Made by a program: the position numbers and the translations under genes
Notes under the pieces: model-generated
Told to the model about the DNA's origin: nothing
Seen by the model: the letters and a program-made list of their open reading frames with translations, nothing else
Database searches by the model: none
Assembly: GCF_918731615.1 (NCBI RefSeq)
Contig: NZ_OU957226.1
Coordinates: 62,001-126,000, forward strand
DNA from: Flavobacterium sp. CECT 9288
GTDB taxonomy: Bacteria > Bacteroidota > Bacteroidia > Flavobacteriales > Flavobacteriaceae
Direction: 5' to 3'
Length of the DNA: 64,000 bases
Shown: positions 16,726 through 25,742 of the stretch, in pieces
Numbering within the stretch: position 1 is the stretch's first letter
Layout of the letters: every line of letters starts with the position of its first letter

Positions 16726-16914
16726 ATGTTAAAAAACATTTTAAACTTAGAAGGTGCTCAACAATTATCAAATAAGGAGCAAAAAGAAATTAACGGAGGT
16801 ATTAATGTATGTCTTAGAACTTTCAGGTATATTGCGACACCAGCTCAGTGTGCAATGGATGGTGGAGTAATCGTTTTAGGTAAATGCATAGTAACAGAAA
16901 ATATTTGTCTTTAG
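16726..16914 (+). CDS. Double-glycine leader peptide precursor, four-cysteine core
   Basis: This 62-residue precursor shares the MLKNILNLEGA leader start with its neighbour and is predicted to be cut after EINGG (residue 25). The 37-residue core carries four cysteines (NVC, AQC, GKC, NIC) and is otherwise hydrophobic with a few positive charges, which suits a small disulfide-bonded bacteriocin or signal peptide. It starts 25 nt after the preceding peptide gene and is followed by a terminator before the transporter gene. The activity is not known. Confidence 0.85.
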   Translation: MLKNILNLEGAQQLSNKEQKEINGGINVCLRTFRYIATPAQCAMDGGVIVLGKCIVTENICL

Positions 16915-16940
16915 TTCAAATTTTTCAATTCAAAATTCTT

Positions 16941-16972
16941 AGAGAGAAAATTTATTTTCTCTCTAATTTTTT
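16941..16972 (+). terminator. Terminator between peptide and transporter genes
   Basis: An 11-bp perfect stem (16941-16951 with 16954-16964) is followed by a run of six T (16967-16972). It would let the peptide genes be expressed more strongly than the transporter genes downstream. Confidence 0.8.
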
Positions 16973-17030
16973 CAGAGTGTAGATTTGAAATATTAGTATT
17001 ACTTTGCCTTCATAATAATAAATCCTTAAA

Positions 17031-19223
17031 TTGAAAAAGTTTCCATCATACATTCAAGCGGATGCGAAAGATTGTGGACCTACCTGTTTAAAAATAGTTT
17101 CGAAATACTATGGTAGAACAATTAATATTCAGCAATTACGCGATTATTCTGAAACTACCCGTGAAGGTAGTAATTTACTTTTTTTGAGTGATGCCGCAGA
17201 TCGTGTGGGCTTTAGAACTTTAGGAGTAAAACTTGATTTAGAAAGCCTTAAAGAGGCGCCTTTGCCTTGTATTTTACATTGGAATAAAGAACACTATGTG
17301 GTGCTATATCATGTTAAAAAAGGCAGGTATTATGTTTCTGATCCAGGTTTTGGGTTAATAGAGTATAATGAAAATGAATTTTTGAAATTTTGGATTGGTA
17401 ACAATGCTGATGACAAAACTCAGGAAGGAGTTGCATTATTGTTAGAAACTACACCCAAATTTTTTGAAACTGATTTTGATAAGGAAGAAAAGAAAGCTTT
17501 AGGCTTTGGTATTCTTTATCAATATTTATGGAAATATAAATCCTTTTTAGTGCAGTTAAGTATTGGCTTACTAGCAGGAACTTTATTACAATTAGTTTTT
17601 CCATTTCTAAATCAGAGTTTGGTTGATATAGGTATCCAAAATCAAAACATGGGTTTTGTATATCTTATTCTCTTTGCGCAAATTTTTTTATTTGTAGGGA
17701 GAACAGGAATCGAACTCATACGAAGTTGGATTCTACTACATTTATCGACAAGAATTAATATATCGTTAATTTCTGATTTTTTCATTAAGCTGATGAATTT
17801 GCCAATTTCGTTTTTTGATGTGCGAATGACAGCAGATATCATGCAGCGTATCAATGACCATCGTAGAATTGAAAGAATTTTGACTACTTCATCACTAAAT
17901 GTGATTTTTTCTGTCATTAACATGATTGTCATGGGTGGGGTTTTGGCCTATTATAATCTTCAGATTTTCTTTATATTTTTTGCAGGTAGTTTATTGTATT
18001 TTATCTGGATTACTTTGTTTTTAAAACGTAGAGAAGCCTTGGATTATAAGCGGTTTTCAGAAGTGAGTCAGGAGCAAAGTAAAGTTATGGAGCTTATTAA
18101 CGGTATGCAGGAAATAAAATTGCATAACGCTGAAAAACAAAAAAGGTGGGGTTGGGAACATGTTCAAGCAAGGTTGTTTAAAGTTTCTATGAAAGGTTTA
18201 GTACTTGAACAAACTCAAAGTATAGGGTCTTCTATTATAAATGAATTGAAAAATATCATGATTACTTTTGTTTCAGCAAAATTAGTTATTGATGGGCAGT
18301 TGACTTTCGGGATGATGTTAGCAATAAATGGAATCGTCGGTACATTAAATGGTCCAATAGCCCAATTAATTGGTTTTGTTAGAGAATTGCAAGATGCTAA
18401 AATATCTTTAGCACGCTTATCAGAGATTCATGAAAAGGAGGATGAGGTACAACAAGAAGAATTTCAAATGCATGAGGTACCAAGTAATCAAGATATTTCT
18501 ATAAAAAATTTAACTTATAGATATTTAGGTTCAGATGTGCCTGTTCTAGAAGACTTAAGTTTGGTGATTCCTGCTAAGAAAGTAACTGCAATTGTGGGTG
18601 TTAGTGGAAGCGGTAAAACTACTTTAATGAAATTACTTTTAAAATTCTATGAACCAGAGAAAGGAGAAGTCCTTGTGGGTAATGCGCCACTTAAAAATAT
18701 TTCTCAGAGGGCTTGGAGAAATTGTATTGGAGCGGTTATGCAAGAAGGATTTATCTTTAATGATACTATTGCAAATAATATTGCGGTAGGTGTTGATAAA
18801 GTCAATAAAGACCGCTTAGTGTATGCAGCAGATGTGGCTAATATTAGCGATTATATTAATGGTCTTCCATTAGGATACAATACTAAAATTGGCTCGGAAG
18901 GAGTAGGAATGAGTACTGGGCAAAAGCAGCGATTGCTTATTGCTAGAGCAGTATATAAAAACCCAGAAATGTTGTTTTTTGATGAGGCTACTTCGGCTTT
19001 GGATGCTAATAATGAAAAAGTAATTATGAGTAAATTAGATCTTTTTTTCAAAAACAAAACAGTAGTGGTTATAGCGCACCGTTTGAGTACCGTAATGAAT
19101 GCAGATCAAATTGTAGTACTCGATAAAGGAAAAATCATTGAAATAGGAAGCCATTCTGAATTGGTAGAACAAAAAGGGAATTATTTTGAATTGGTTCGAA
19201 ATCAATTGCAATTAGGAAATTAA
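17031..19223 (+). CDS. Peptidase-containing ABC transporter (PCAT) for double-glycine peptides
   Basis: The protein cuts leaders at double glycines and exports the core. Residues 1-140 are a C39 peptidase with Cys15 (KDCGPTCL), His88 (EHYVVLYHV) and Asp104 (VSDPGFG). Membrane helices cover about 165-450. The nucleotide-binding domain has Walker A GVSGSGKTT at about 523, signature GMSTGQKQR at about 627 and Walker B LFFDEATSALD. The start is TTG at 17031: the frame opens only 9 nt upstream and no ATG occurs before the conserved KKFPSYIQADAKDCG start. Its substrates are likely the precursors at 14336-16914. Confidence 0.95.
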   Translation: MKKFPSYIQADAKDCGPTCLKIVSKYYGRTINIQQLRDYSETTREGSNLLFLSDAADRVGFRTLGVKLDLESLKEAPLPCILHWNKEHYVVLYHVKKGRYYVSDPGFGLIEYNENEFLKFWIGNNADDKTQEGVALLLETTPKFFETDFDKEEKKALGFGILYQYLWKYKSFLVQLSIGLLAGTLLQLVFPFLNQSLVDIGIQNQNMGFVYLILFAQIFLFVGRTGIELIRSWILLHLSTRINISLISDFFIKLMNLPISFFDVRMTADIMQRINDHRRIERILTTSSLNVIFSVINMIVMGGVLAYYNLQIFFIFFAGSLLYFIWITLFLKRREALDYKRFSEVSQEQSKVMELINGMQEIKLHNAEKQKRWGWEHVQARLFKVSMKGLVLEQTQSIGSSIINELKNIMITFVSAKLVIDGQLTFGMMLAINGIVGTLNGPIAQLIGFVRELQDAKISLARLSEIHEKEDEVQQEEFQMHEVPSNQDISIKNLTYRYLGSDVPVLEDLSLVIPAKKVTAIVGVSGSGKTTLMKLLLKFYEPEKGEVLVGNAPLKNISQRAWRNCIGAVMQEGFIFNDTIANNIAVGVDKVNKDRLVYAADVANISDYINGLPLGYNTKIGSEGVGMSTGQKQRLLIARAVYKNPEMLFFDEATSALDANNEKVIMSKLDLFFKNKTVVVIAHRLSTVMNADQIVVLDKGKIIEIGSHSELVEQKGNYFELVRNQLQLGN

Positions 19224-19225
19224 TT

Positions 19226-20557
19226 ATGGTACAAGAAAAATACGACACTTCATTTGAGCTAAGAAGCGAAGAAGTTCAAGACATACTTTCAAAAGTTCCA
19301 CATTGGATGATTCGCTGGGGAACCGTTTTGATTTTTGCTATCATTGTGATGCTCTTTTTTGTGTCTTGGTTTTTGAAATATCCAGATATCGTTAGTACAG
19401 AGGTGGTAATTACGACTAATATTCCGCCTGAGAAGATAGTGGCTAAAACTACGGGAAGAATCGAGGCTATTTTAGTAAGAGATAAAGAAGTAACTACAGG
19501 GAACACAACACTTGCTATAATTGAGAATAATGCCAATTATAAAGATGTATTTGTTTTGAAGAACTGTATGGAACATTTTGATTTAAACGGAACTACAAAA
19601 TTTCCTTTTCATTTACTTGATAATGCACAATTAGGAGATGTAGAAAACGCGTATGCTATTTTTCAAAAAGAGTATATTGCCGAGGAGTTAAATTCGCAAT
19701 TGCAACCTTTCCAATTGGAAAACAATTCGCAACATTTAGAGAATGCTCAGATAAAAGAACGTTTACGATTATTAGAGCAACAAAAAACAATTAATGAAAG
19801 TGAATTACAGCTTCAAAAAAATGATGTCAATCGTTATGAAATTCTATATAACAAAGGAGTGGTTTCTACACAGGATCTTGAAAATAAAAAATTAGGATAT
19901 CTTCAGGCTGACAAGAATTATAGGAGTTTATTGTCTTCAATTTCTCAATTAAAATCATCCTTGATTGATAATACAAGGTCAAGTCAAAGCTCACAAATAA
20001 ATGGAACAAGAGAAACTGTAAACCTAGATCGTAATGTTACCCAGGCTTTTTACCAATTAAAAAAAGCAATAAAAGATTGGGAATTGACTTATACTTTAAA
20101 ATCCTCTGTTGGCGGAACTGTTTCTTTTTTGCAAGTTTGGAGTAAAAATCAGACTATCGTTTCAGGAGATAATGTGTTTTCTGTTATACCCACAATAAAA
20201 GAAGGTTATGTTGGTAAAGTAAAAGCAGCTTCATTAAATTCTGGTAAAATTAAAGTAGGGCAAAAAGTAAATATTCGCTTGTTTAATTTTCCAGATAGGG
20301 AATTTGGTGTTTTGAGTGGTAAAGTAAGTAATATTTCTCTGGTACCAGACAAAGATGGTAATTTACTAATAGATGTGTCTCTGCCAAAAGGATTGGAGTC
20401 TTCTTATAAAAAGCAAATCCCTTTTCAGCAAGAGATGAAGGGGTCTGCAGATATTGTGACCGAAGATTTGAGATTAATAGAACGTTTGTTGTATCAATTT
20501 AGAGATCTGTTTAATGTACAAAATCAAACCACTACATCTTCAAATAAAAATCCTTAG
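19226..20557 (+). CDS. HlyD-family periplasmic adaptor of the peptide exporter
   Basis: This 443-residue membrane fusion protein starts 2 nt after the ABC transporter stop. It has one N-terminal membrane helix at about residues 30-50, a barrel-sandwich part, a long coiled-coil hairpin over about 140-260, and a C-terminal beta-barrel (GYVGKVKAASLNSGKIKVGQKVNIRL). It would link the inner-membrane transporter to an outer-membrane channel, which is not encoded nearby. The last nine codons overlap, in antisense, the 3' end of a broken trmN6 copy, so the present C-terminus (TSSNKNP) may not be the ancestral one. Confidence 0.9.
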   Translation: MVQEKYDTSFELRSEEVQDILSKVPHWMIRWGTVLIFAIIVMLFFVSWFLKYPDIVSTEVVITTNIPPEKIVAKTTGRIEAILVRDKEVTTGNTTLAIIENNANYKDVFVLKNCMEHFDLNGTTKFPFHLLDNAQLGDVENAYAIFQKEYIAEELNSQLQPFQLENNSQHLENAQIKERLRLLEQQKTINESELQLQKNDVNRYEILYNKGVVSTQDLENKKLGYLQADKNYRSLLSSISQLKSSLIDNTRSSQSSQINGTRETVNLDRNVTQAFYQLKKAIKDWELTYTLKSSVGGTVSFLQVWSKNQTIVSGDNVFSVIPTIKEGYVGKVKAASLNSGKIKVGQKVNIRLFNFPDREFGVLSGKVSNISLVPDKDGNLLIDVSLPKGLESSYKKQIPFQQEMKGSADIVTEDLRLIERLLYQFRDLFNVQNQTTTSSNKNP

Positions 20558-20991
20558 TTAGATCAATGTATTCTGGAGTGTAAACGTGTCTTGCGGTTTC
20601 GATAATTAATTCTTCAATTGGAAAATGTATTGTTTCTTTTCGGCTAAAAGCAAATAATGTACGTTTGATTTCCGTGGTTGGTGTTCCTTTGACGCGAGTG
20701 ATTTTTAAGGGATATAATTCTTATTCATTGGCTATAGCCAAAAGTTTTCTTCTTCTTTGTAAGGAATGATTACGGAGAACATTCCGTTTTCAGAAAGCAA
20801 TAAATCTGCGGCTTCGATTAATTCTTCAAAAGGCATTGCATCAGCAAAACGGGCGATATCACGTTGGTCATTTTCTGTTCTGTAATCTTCTGTATAAAAG
20901 GGAGGGTTGGATACAATTACATCGTATTGCTGCGCCAGTTCGCTATCGCTCGGTTCGTCTTCCGTTGCTTCAATAAGTTCATCAAAACCTG
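20532..20991 (-). pseudogene. Broken 3' fragment of a second trmN6 copy
   Basis: The minus strand matches the C-terminal two thirds of the intact TrmN6 encoded at 26844-27551, from about GFDE through VSNPPFYTEDY to the last residues FYLKM. Over the 62-residue stretch around the NPPF motif only seven residues differ, all conservatively. A one-base deletion near 20740 shifts the frame, and an in-frame TAA replaces a tyrosine codon shortly after. The first 85 or so codons are missing. Homology begins exactly at the stop codon at 20532, inside the hlyD 3' end, and ends at the receptor gene stop. It looks like a remnant of a related-species allele, not a fresh duplicate. Confidence 0.88.
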
Positions 20992-23639
20992 TAGTCAATC
21001 TTTAATAGTACATATCGAGATAACAAACGATATTCTGTAGAAGATACAGAGATATCACTCACATAGTATTCGGTGAATTTTTTAGTATTGAAAAGATTTT
21101 TGCCAGAGAGAACAAACGATAATTTATTATCTTTAACAGTGTACTTTGATTCTAAATCTAAAAAGTAATATCGGTTGTTGTTTTTATTTAGGTTGCCAAA
21201 AAAGTACCTTTCACTTTGAATATCGACATTGAATTTTTTAGAAAAATTAAAATTCAAATCTAAAAAACTCATATTGTTTGTATTTGTATTTACAATCGAT
21301 GTCTCCACTTCGCTTGTTGTCCATTTACTACCGATATGATAGTTGAAAATCCCTTTAAAACCTGATCTCAGTTCAAAGCCATAATTGTAATTGTTTGCGA
21401 TTACTTCCCTTAAGTTGGTGCTATTCACAATGTTTTTATAATTGGATTTCGAATAACTCGAAGTCAGTTTTAGATTGGAACTAATATATTTAATGAAATA
21501 ATCAGCATTAGTACTCAAACTAAACATATCACGGTTATTGATAATGATTTTTTCTGTTTGCGAATAATTAGGAGCTAAAGTAGTGTTAGTGGAATAAAAA
21601 TCATGGTCTTTGTTATAAACCGCCGAGAAATTAGCAAAAAACTTATTGCCCCAATTGCCTATGCCATAATTAAAAAAGAATGTGCTCGCGTTAAGCTGGT
21701 TTAAGCTAGAAACTCCTTTATCAAAGTTGCGATAACTTGTAAGTACATAATTAGAATAGAGATCAAGAATTTTAGCATTGGTCGTGTTATAAGAATAAGA
21801 GGTAACTACTTTGTTATTTTTGTTGATTTCCCAGTTTATGCCAATTTTTGGATTCACAAAAAACGGTTGTTGCTTTTGCTCCTCATTAAAAGAAGAGAAA
21901 TGATTAATAAGTTGATGTGCATCTATTTGAGCAACAAGGCCATACTTCCCTTTTTTGTATAGATATTTCGATTTAAAATAAAAATCGCTACTGTTGTATT
22001 GTACTTGGTTCTGGTAATCTTGCGAAGCTAATGAGCTTGTATTGTTGGTTTCAAAAAACAAGGATGTATTTACAATATCATGACGGAATTTAAAACCCGC
22101 TTGTATTTCAAGTAAATTATCGTTCTTTTTTCGGTCTAATAAATGACCATCGATGGCGGCAAATTGCATTTTGTTTTCACTCATTTGCGACAAAGCTTCA
22201 GTATTGCTTTGCTTAGGAAATAAATCAGGAAACAAAAACGAATTAATATTATATTGTTGTGGCGATTTCTCATTGATATATCGTCCAGATATAATAAACA
22301 CTTTTTTGTCGGATATTTTATTGGTAAAAACCAATTTTTGATCAATCAATTGGTTGTCTTCCTTAAGTTTTTCAATGGTAGGATCATTGTTGAATACCAA
22401 ACTAGACTGACTATCATGTCGACCATTGTTGTACTTACTAGTAAATTCCAACATTTTGGTTTTGGACACATCATAAGTCAAATCTATTTTCCCAAAACCA
22501 ATCACCTTTTTTTTCTTCAAAGCATAATCTTCGGTATTGGTAAAAGAGGTATTGTTGATTTTGTATGATTGGAATCCATTTCTAAAAAAATCATTTTCAT
22601 CCCAATTGAAAAAGCCCAAGGTTTTCATTTTAACTTTTGGAGATAATGTAAATATCGTATTAAGCGATGTCATTTCGGCATTATTAAAATTGGTGATTTC
22701 TTTTTTCAAAGATGGACTTGTACTATTTAAACTTAGCAAACTATTCGACTGTTCATCATCACCCAAAGTACCTATGTCATCCATTTGAAACGGTCGAATG
22801 AGTTGGTCAATATCACCAGTTCCATCAATTCCTGTATTGTTGAGGTTCCCAATGAGGTAGTATTTAGCTTTTTTACCAAAAGACATTAAGTTGGTTCTTA
22901 GTTCATATCTATTTTCACTTACCACGCCATAACCCATACTCATGTTGCCAAACCACTGCAATTTTAAATCTTTTTTAAGTTTTAAATTGATCGCTACTTT
23001 GTCGCTGTTTTCAATTCCTTTGAGTAATCTATTGTTAGAGTATTTTTGGTAAATTTCTACTTTATCGATTGTGTTTGCATTCAAGTTTTTCGTCAGTAAT
23101 TTGTAGCCCCGTTCAAAGAAATCGTCACCTTCTACCATTACTTTTTCAATTTCTTTATTTCCTATTTTAATCGTGCCATCGTCACCTACATTCACACCAG
23201 GTAAATTTCTTAGTAGATCTTCAACTACAGTTTCATTACCTTTTAAAAATGTTTTCACATTAATCGTAATTGTATCTTTTTTGATAGTTACGGGTCTTTC
23301 CGACTGTACAATTACTTCTTTGAGGACTAGTTGCTCGTTACTTAACACTGCGTTTTGTACAGATGCTTTATTGGGCTCTATTTCTACTGAAAAAGTAGCC
23401 GTTTTGTAGGACATGGCACTAAAACTAAGCTCAAAGGTTCCTGTTTTTTTTGTTGTCAGACTGTAATTCCCGTCTTTATCAGAAGTGGTATAAGCAGCAA
23501 TTGCATTGCTCCCGGTTGGCTTTATATATACATTCACAAACGGAATGGGATTTTTTACAATGTCATGTATGTGACCTGTCAGAGTCGATTGTGCTTGTAT
23601 GGTAAAACTTAGTAAAAGGAGAAAGAGAAATTTGTTCAT
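20982..23639 (-). CDS. TonB-dependent receptor-like outer-membrane protein
   Basis: The 885-residue protein has a signal peptide (MNKFLFLLLLSFTIQAQ), a carboxypeptidase-regulatory-like beta domain (about 20-105), a plug-like domain (LRNLPGVNVGDDGTIKIG, about 130-220), and a long beta-barrel ending in KIDYRF. The terminal Phe fits outer-membrane insertion. In Bacteroidota, such proteins are often encoded beside GLPGLI proteins, as here. Its ligand is unknown. The last codons run into the trmN6 fragment. Decayed and intact GLPGLI genes and a small secreted protein gene lie upstream on the same strand and probably form one transcript. Confidence 0.82.
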   Translation of the reverse strand: MNKFLFLLLLSFTIQAQSTLTGHIHDIVKNPIPFVNVYIKPTGSNAIAAYTTSDKDGNYSLTTKKTGTFELSFSAMSYKTATFSVEIEPNKASVQNAVLSNEQLVLKEVIVQSERPVTIKKDTITINVKTFLKGNETVVEDLLRNLPGVNVGDDGTIKIGNKEIEKVMVEGDDFFERGYKLLTKNLNANTIDKVEIYQKYSNNRLLKGIENSDKVAINLKLKKDLKLQWFGNMSMGYGVVSENRYELRTNLMSFGKKAKYYLIGNLNNTGIDGTGDIDQLIRPFQMDDIGTLGDDEQSNSLLSLNSTSPSLKKEITNFNNAEMTSLNTIFTLSPKVKMKTLGFFNWDENDFFRNGFQSYKINNTSFTNTEDYALKKKKVIGFGKIDLTYDVSKTKMLEFTSKYNNGRHDSQSSLVFNNDPTIEKLKEDNQLIDQKLVFTNKISDKKVFIISGRYINEKSPQQYNINSFLFPDLFPKQSNTEALSQMSENKMQFAAIDGHLLDRKKNDNLLEIQAGFKFRHDIVNTSLFFETNNTSSLASQDYQNQVQYNSSDFYFKSKYLYKKGKYGLVAQIDAHQLINHFSSFNEEQKQQPFFVNPKIGINWEINKNNKVVTSYSYNTTNAKILDLYSNYVLTSYRNFDKGVSSLNQLNASTFFFNYGIGNWGNKFFANFSAVYNKDHDFYSTNTTLAPNYSQTEKIIINNRDMFSLSTNADYFIKYISSNLKLTSSYSKSNYKNIVNSTNLREVIANNYNYGFELRSGFKGIFNYHIGSKWTTSEVETSIVNTNTNNMSFLDLNFNFSKKFNVDIQSERYFFGNLNKNNNRYYFLDLESKYTVKDNKLSFVLSGKNLFNTKKFTEYYVSDISVSSTEYRLLSRYVLLKIDYRF

Positions 23640-23675
23640 TTTCGTATCGTCGTATTAGAATGTAATACGTTATTT

Positions 23676-24452
23676 TTATTTTATGTCATCGAAACTTTTT
23701 TCAATAAAATCATTTTCATCAACTCCTTTTGTTTCAGTTTTTGTACTAGTTATTTTTACATCTCTAGGTAAAGAAGTTCTTATTTTCATTGAAATATCTT
23801 CTTCTGTTTTTTTTACATAGCAATAGACTTGTCTTTAGCATTGATAGGTGTAGTGTATTTTTTAACAATAAATTTATCTTGATTTATTTAGTGTTACATT
23901 TTTAGTAAAAAACATAAATGTTTTTGTTTAGCTTGCGCTTCCAATTATTATACCAGGCAATCCGTTTAATTTCCATGGAACAAAACTTAGTGGAATTTCA
24001 TTGGTAAACCATACCGTATGAACTCTATCACGAAATTTCCCCATGGCTTTTTGACATAGAAACTAACTTATCATTTTTGTTTCTTCACTTACTTCCCAAT
24101 CAATAATTCTCGTTTTATCTTTTACATAGAGCGTGTCATTTATATTTCATAATCCTACATAAAGATAAAAATTTTCAATAATTAAACCTTCTTTTAAATT
24201 GGTAAGCATCCCTAATGCATCTGGGATTGTAGAATCTAGTTGAAACTTAAATCGACTTCATTCTTTTTATCATTGAACTTAACAGCAACCCTTTTTATAG
24301 TTTTCTTAAATAAATTTTCAGTTTGAAAAATTGAAAGGGGTTGATTTGTAATAACCTCCATTATTTACATTACATGAATATACAATTTCACTTGTCGAAT
24401 TTTGACAAAGTAGATAAAAGGGTAATAACAGAAAAGTGAGTAATAATTTCAT
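23676..24452 (-). pseudogene. Decayed GLPGLI-family gene
   Basis: The minus strand starts with an intact signal peptide (MKLLLTFLLLPFYLLCQNS). Further along it reads VPWKLNGLPGIIIG, the family hallmark, and it ends with a plausible tail FIEKSFDDIK and stop at 23676. In between, the frame is broken in several places and no ORF of useful length remains. Its sequence parallels the intact GLPGLI gene directly upstream at 24517-25284. It is therefore a tandem paralogue that has lost function, lying between that gene and the receptor gene. Confidence 0.8.
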
Positions 24453-24516
24453 AGTTTTTTAACGTCTTTTCCTATGTTATGTGTTCGTAATGTTTTAATT
24501 TTTAAATATTTACACC

Positions 24517-25284
24517 TTAATCTAATTCAATTCCTTTTTTTAAAATAGGTGTAGATACATTTATTTTCAAACGCTCTCCTTTTGAAACTTTACTTTCCAA
24601 AATTTTAGCTCGCTCTTCCAACTTAGCTTTTTGCTTGATCAATTGTGCACTAGTAATTATTTTGGCTTCTTCCCTTGATATTAAATTGTATTTAGGATCT
24701 ATACCATTTACTTCACTTTGAAAAGGGATTTCTATTTTTTTAACAGAAAAAATCACTTCATTTTTGGAATCCGAAAGTTCAATAATTAATCCAGGTAGTC
24801 CTTTAAATTTCCATGGACCCAACGGAATTGGAATAGAAATAGCGTACCATGCAGTGTATGAGCGTCCTCTAAAGTCGCAAGTCGCTTTGAAACAAACTAA
24901 ATTACCTATTTTTTTTTCTTCGTTTACTAGCTCCCATTCTTGTTTTGTTCCATTTTCAAAAATAACTTCATTACCACCTACAGTATACAAGACCACTTTT
25001 TTTAAATCATTAAAAATAGCATAATTAGTAGTGTCTGATTTTTTGATAATTATTGAGGTGTTATTATCGTTCACTTTGTTTTCAGTAACTCTATCTCCAA
25101 TATCTTTACTATTATAATTAAATCTCGAAAAAGAGTCATTAAACAATAATGAAGCGGTATAGTTATCATATGAAGTTCCTGAATAAATCATCATTTCATA
25201 GTCTATTTTCCCAGCAGAAATAAAGTTTTGAGAGAAACTATTTACTCCACAAAAAAGTAAAAAAAGAATTTTGTTTATATTCAT
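24517..25284 (-). CDS. GLPGLI-family secreted protein
   Basis: This 255-residue secreted protein has a short signal peptide (MNINKILFLLFCGVNSFSQN) and the family-defining motif GPWKFKGLPGLIIEL at about residues 154-168. GLPGLI proteins are a Bacteroidota family of unknown function, frequently encoded next to TonB-receptor-like genes, with which they may cooperate at the cell surface. Here the gene lies between a small secreted protein gene and a decayed paralogue followed by the receptor gene, all on the minus strand. Confidence 0.85.
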   Translation of the reverse strand: MNINKILFLLFCGVNSFSQNFISAGKIDYEMMIYSGTSYDNYTASLLFNDSFSRFNYNSKDIGDRVTENKVNDNNTSIIIKKSDTTNYAIFNDLKKVVLYTVGGNEVIFENGTKQEWELVNEEKKIGNLVCFKATCDFRGRSYTAWYAISIPIPLGPWKFKGLPGLIIELSDSKNEVIFSVKKIEIPFQSEVNGIDPKYNLISREEAKIITSAQLIKQKAKLEERAKILESKVSKGERLKINVSTPILKKGIELD

Positions 25285-25301
25285 AACTATTTTTTAAGTT
25301 A

Positions 25302-25323
25302 GCCCTAACTGTAAAGTTAGGGC
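25302..25323. promoter_or_regulatory. Intergenic hairpin before the GLPGLI gene
   Basis: GCCCTAACT (25302-25310) pairs with AGTTAGGGC (25315-25323). There is no T-run on the minus strand, so it is a weak terminator for the upstream gene and may instead be a processing or attenuation hairpin. Confidence 0.4.
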
Positions 25324-25334
25324 TTTTATATTAT

Positions 25335-25742
25335 TTAACCTTGGGCCATCTCTACAAGACTAGCACGTAGCTTTTTGCCAGCAGCAACAGCTCCTGCACA
25401 TGAAGCTGTAACTGAGCCTGAAACAGTAGTTGACACTTCTCCGCCCACTACACCAGGTATACCACCACTTACAGTAACAGTAACTGTCATTGTAATAGTT
25501 ACGGTACAAGCCTCATCAAGTGATTGATTGTTTACATCTTCTATGATTTCATTGGTATGATTTTTAAAATCATTGATGGAATTAAAATTGTAAACTGTTT
25601 TAGCATCAGCAGTTTGAATAGATATAGATGCTTTTTCTGTTCTTACCTCATTCATTGAATTCAAAGTAGGATCAATAGTGTTTGCAGACCCTGTAAAAGA
25701 AAACATAATTGTAGCCACTAGGCCAAATAATAATTTTTTCAT
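25335..25742 (-). CDS. Small secreted protein with Thr/Val/Gly-rich C-terminal segment
   Basis: This 135-residue protein has a clear signal peptide (MKKLLFGLVATIMFSFTGSA). A charged middle (about 25-78) precedes a C-terminal half bounded by Cys79 and Cys115 with alternating Thr/Val (TVTITMTVTVTV), a GG at 93-94, and Ala/Gly-rich ends. I recognise no family. The acidic middle followed by a hydrophobic, Gly-rich tail resembles a pro-region plus a bacteriocin-like or surface peptide, but this is speculative. It is the first gene of the minus-strand group with GLPGLI and receptor genes. Confidence 0.6.
   Translation of the reverse strand: MKKLLFGLVATIMFSFTGSANTIDPTLNSMNEVRTEKASISIQTADAKTVYNFNSINDFKNHTNEIIEDVNNQSLDEACTVTITMTVTVTVSGGIPGVVGGEVSTTVSGSVTASCAGAVAAGKKLRASLVEMAQG

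Noticed and set aside
20732..20998. An 88-codon minus-strand frame with an NPPF methyltransferase motif that could be a short enzyme
   Set aside because: It is part of a frameshifted, N-terminally truncated trmN6 copy whose C-terminal part continues in another frame to 20532, so it is listed as a pseudogene.
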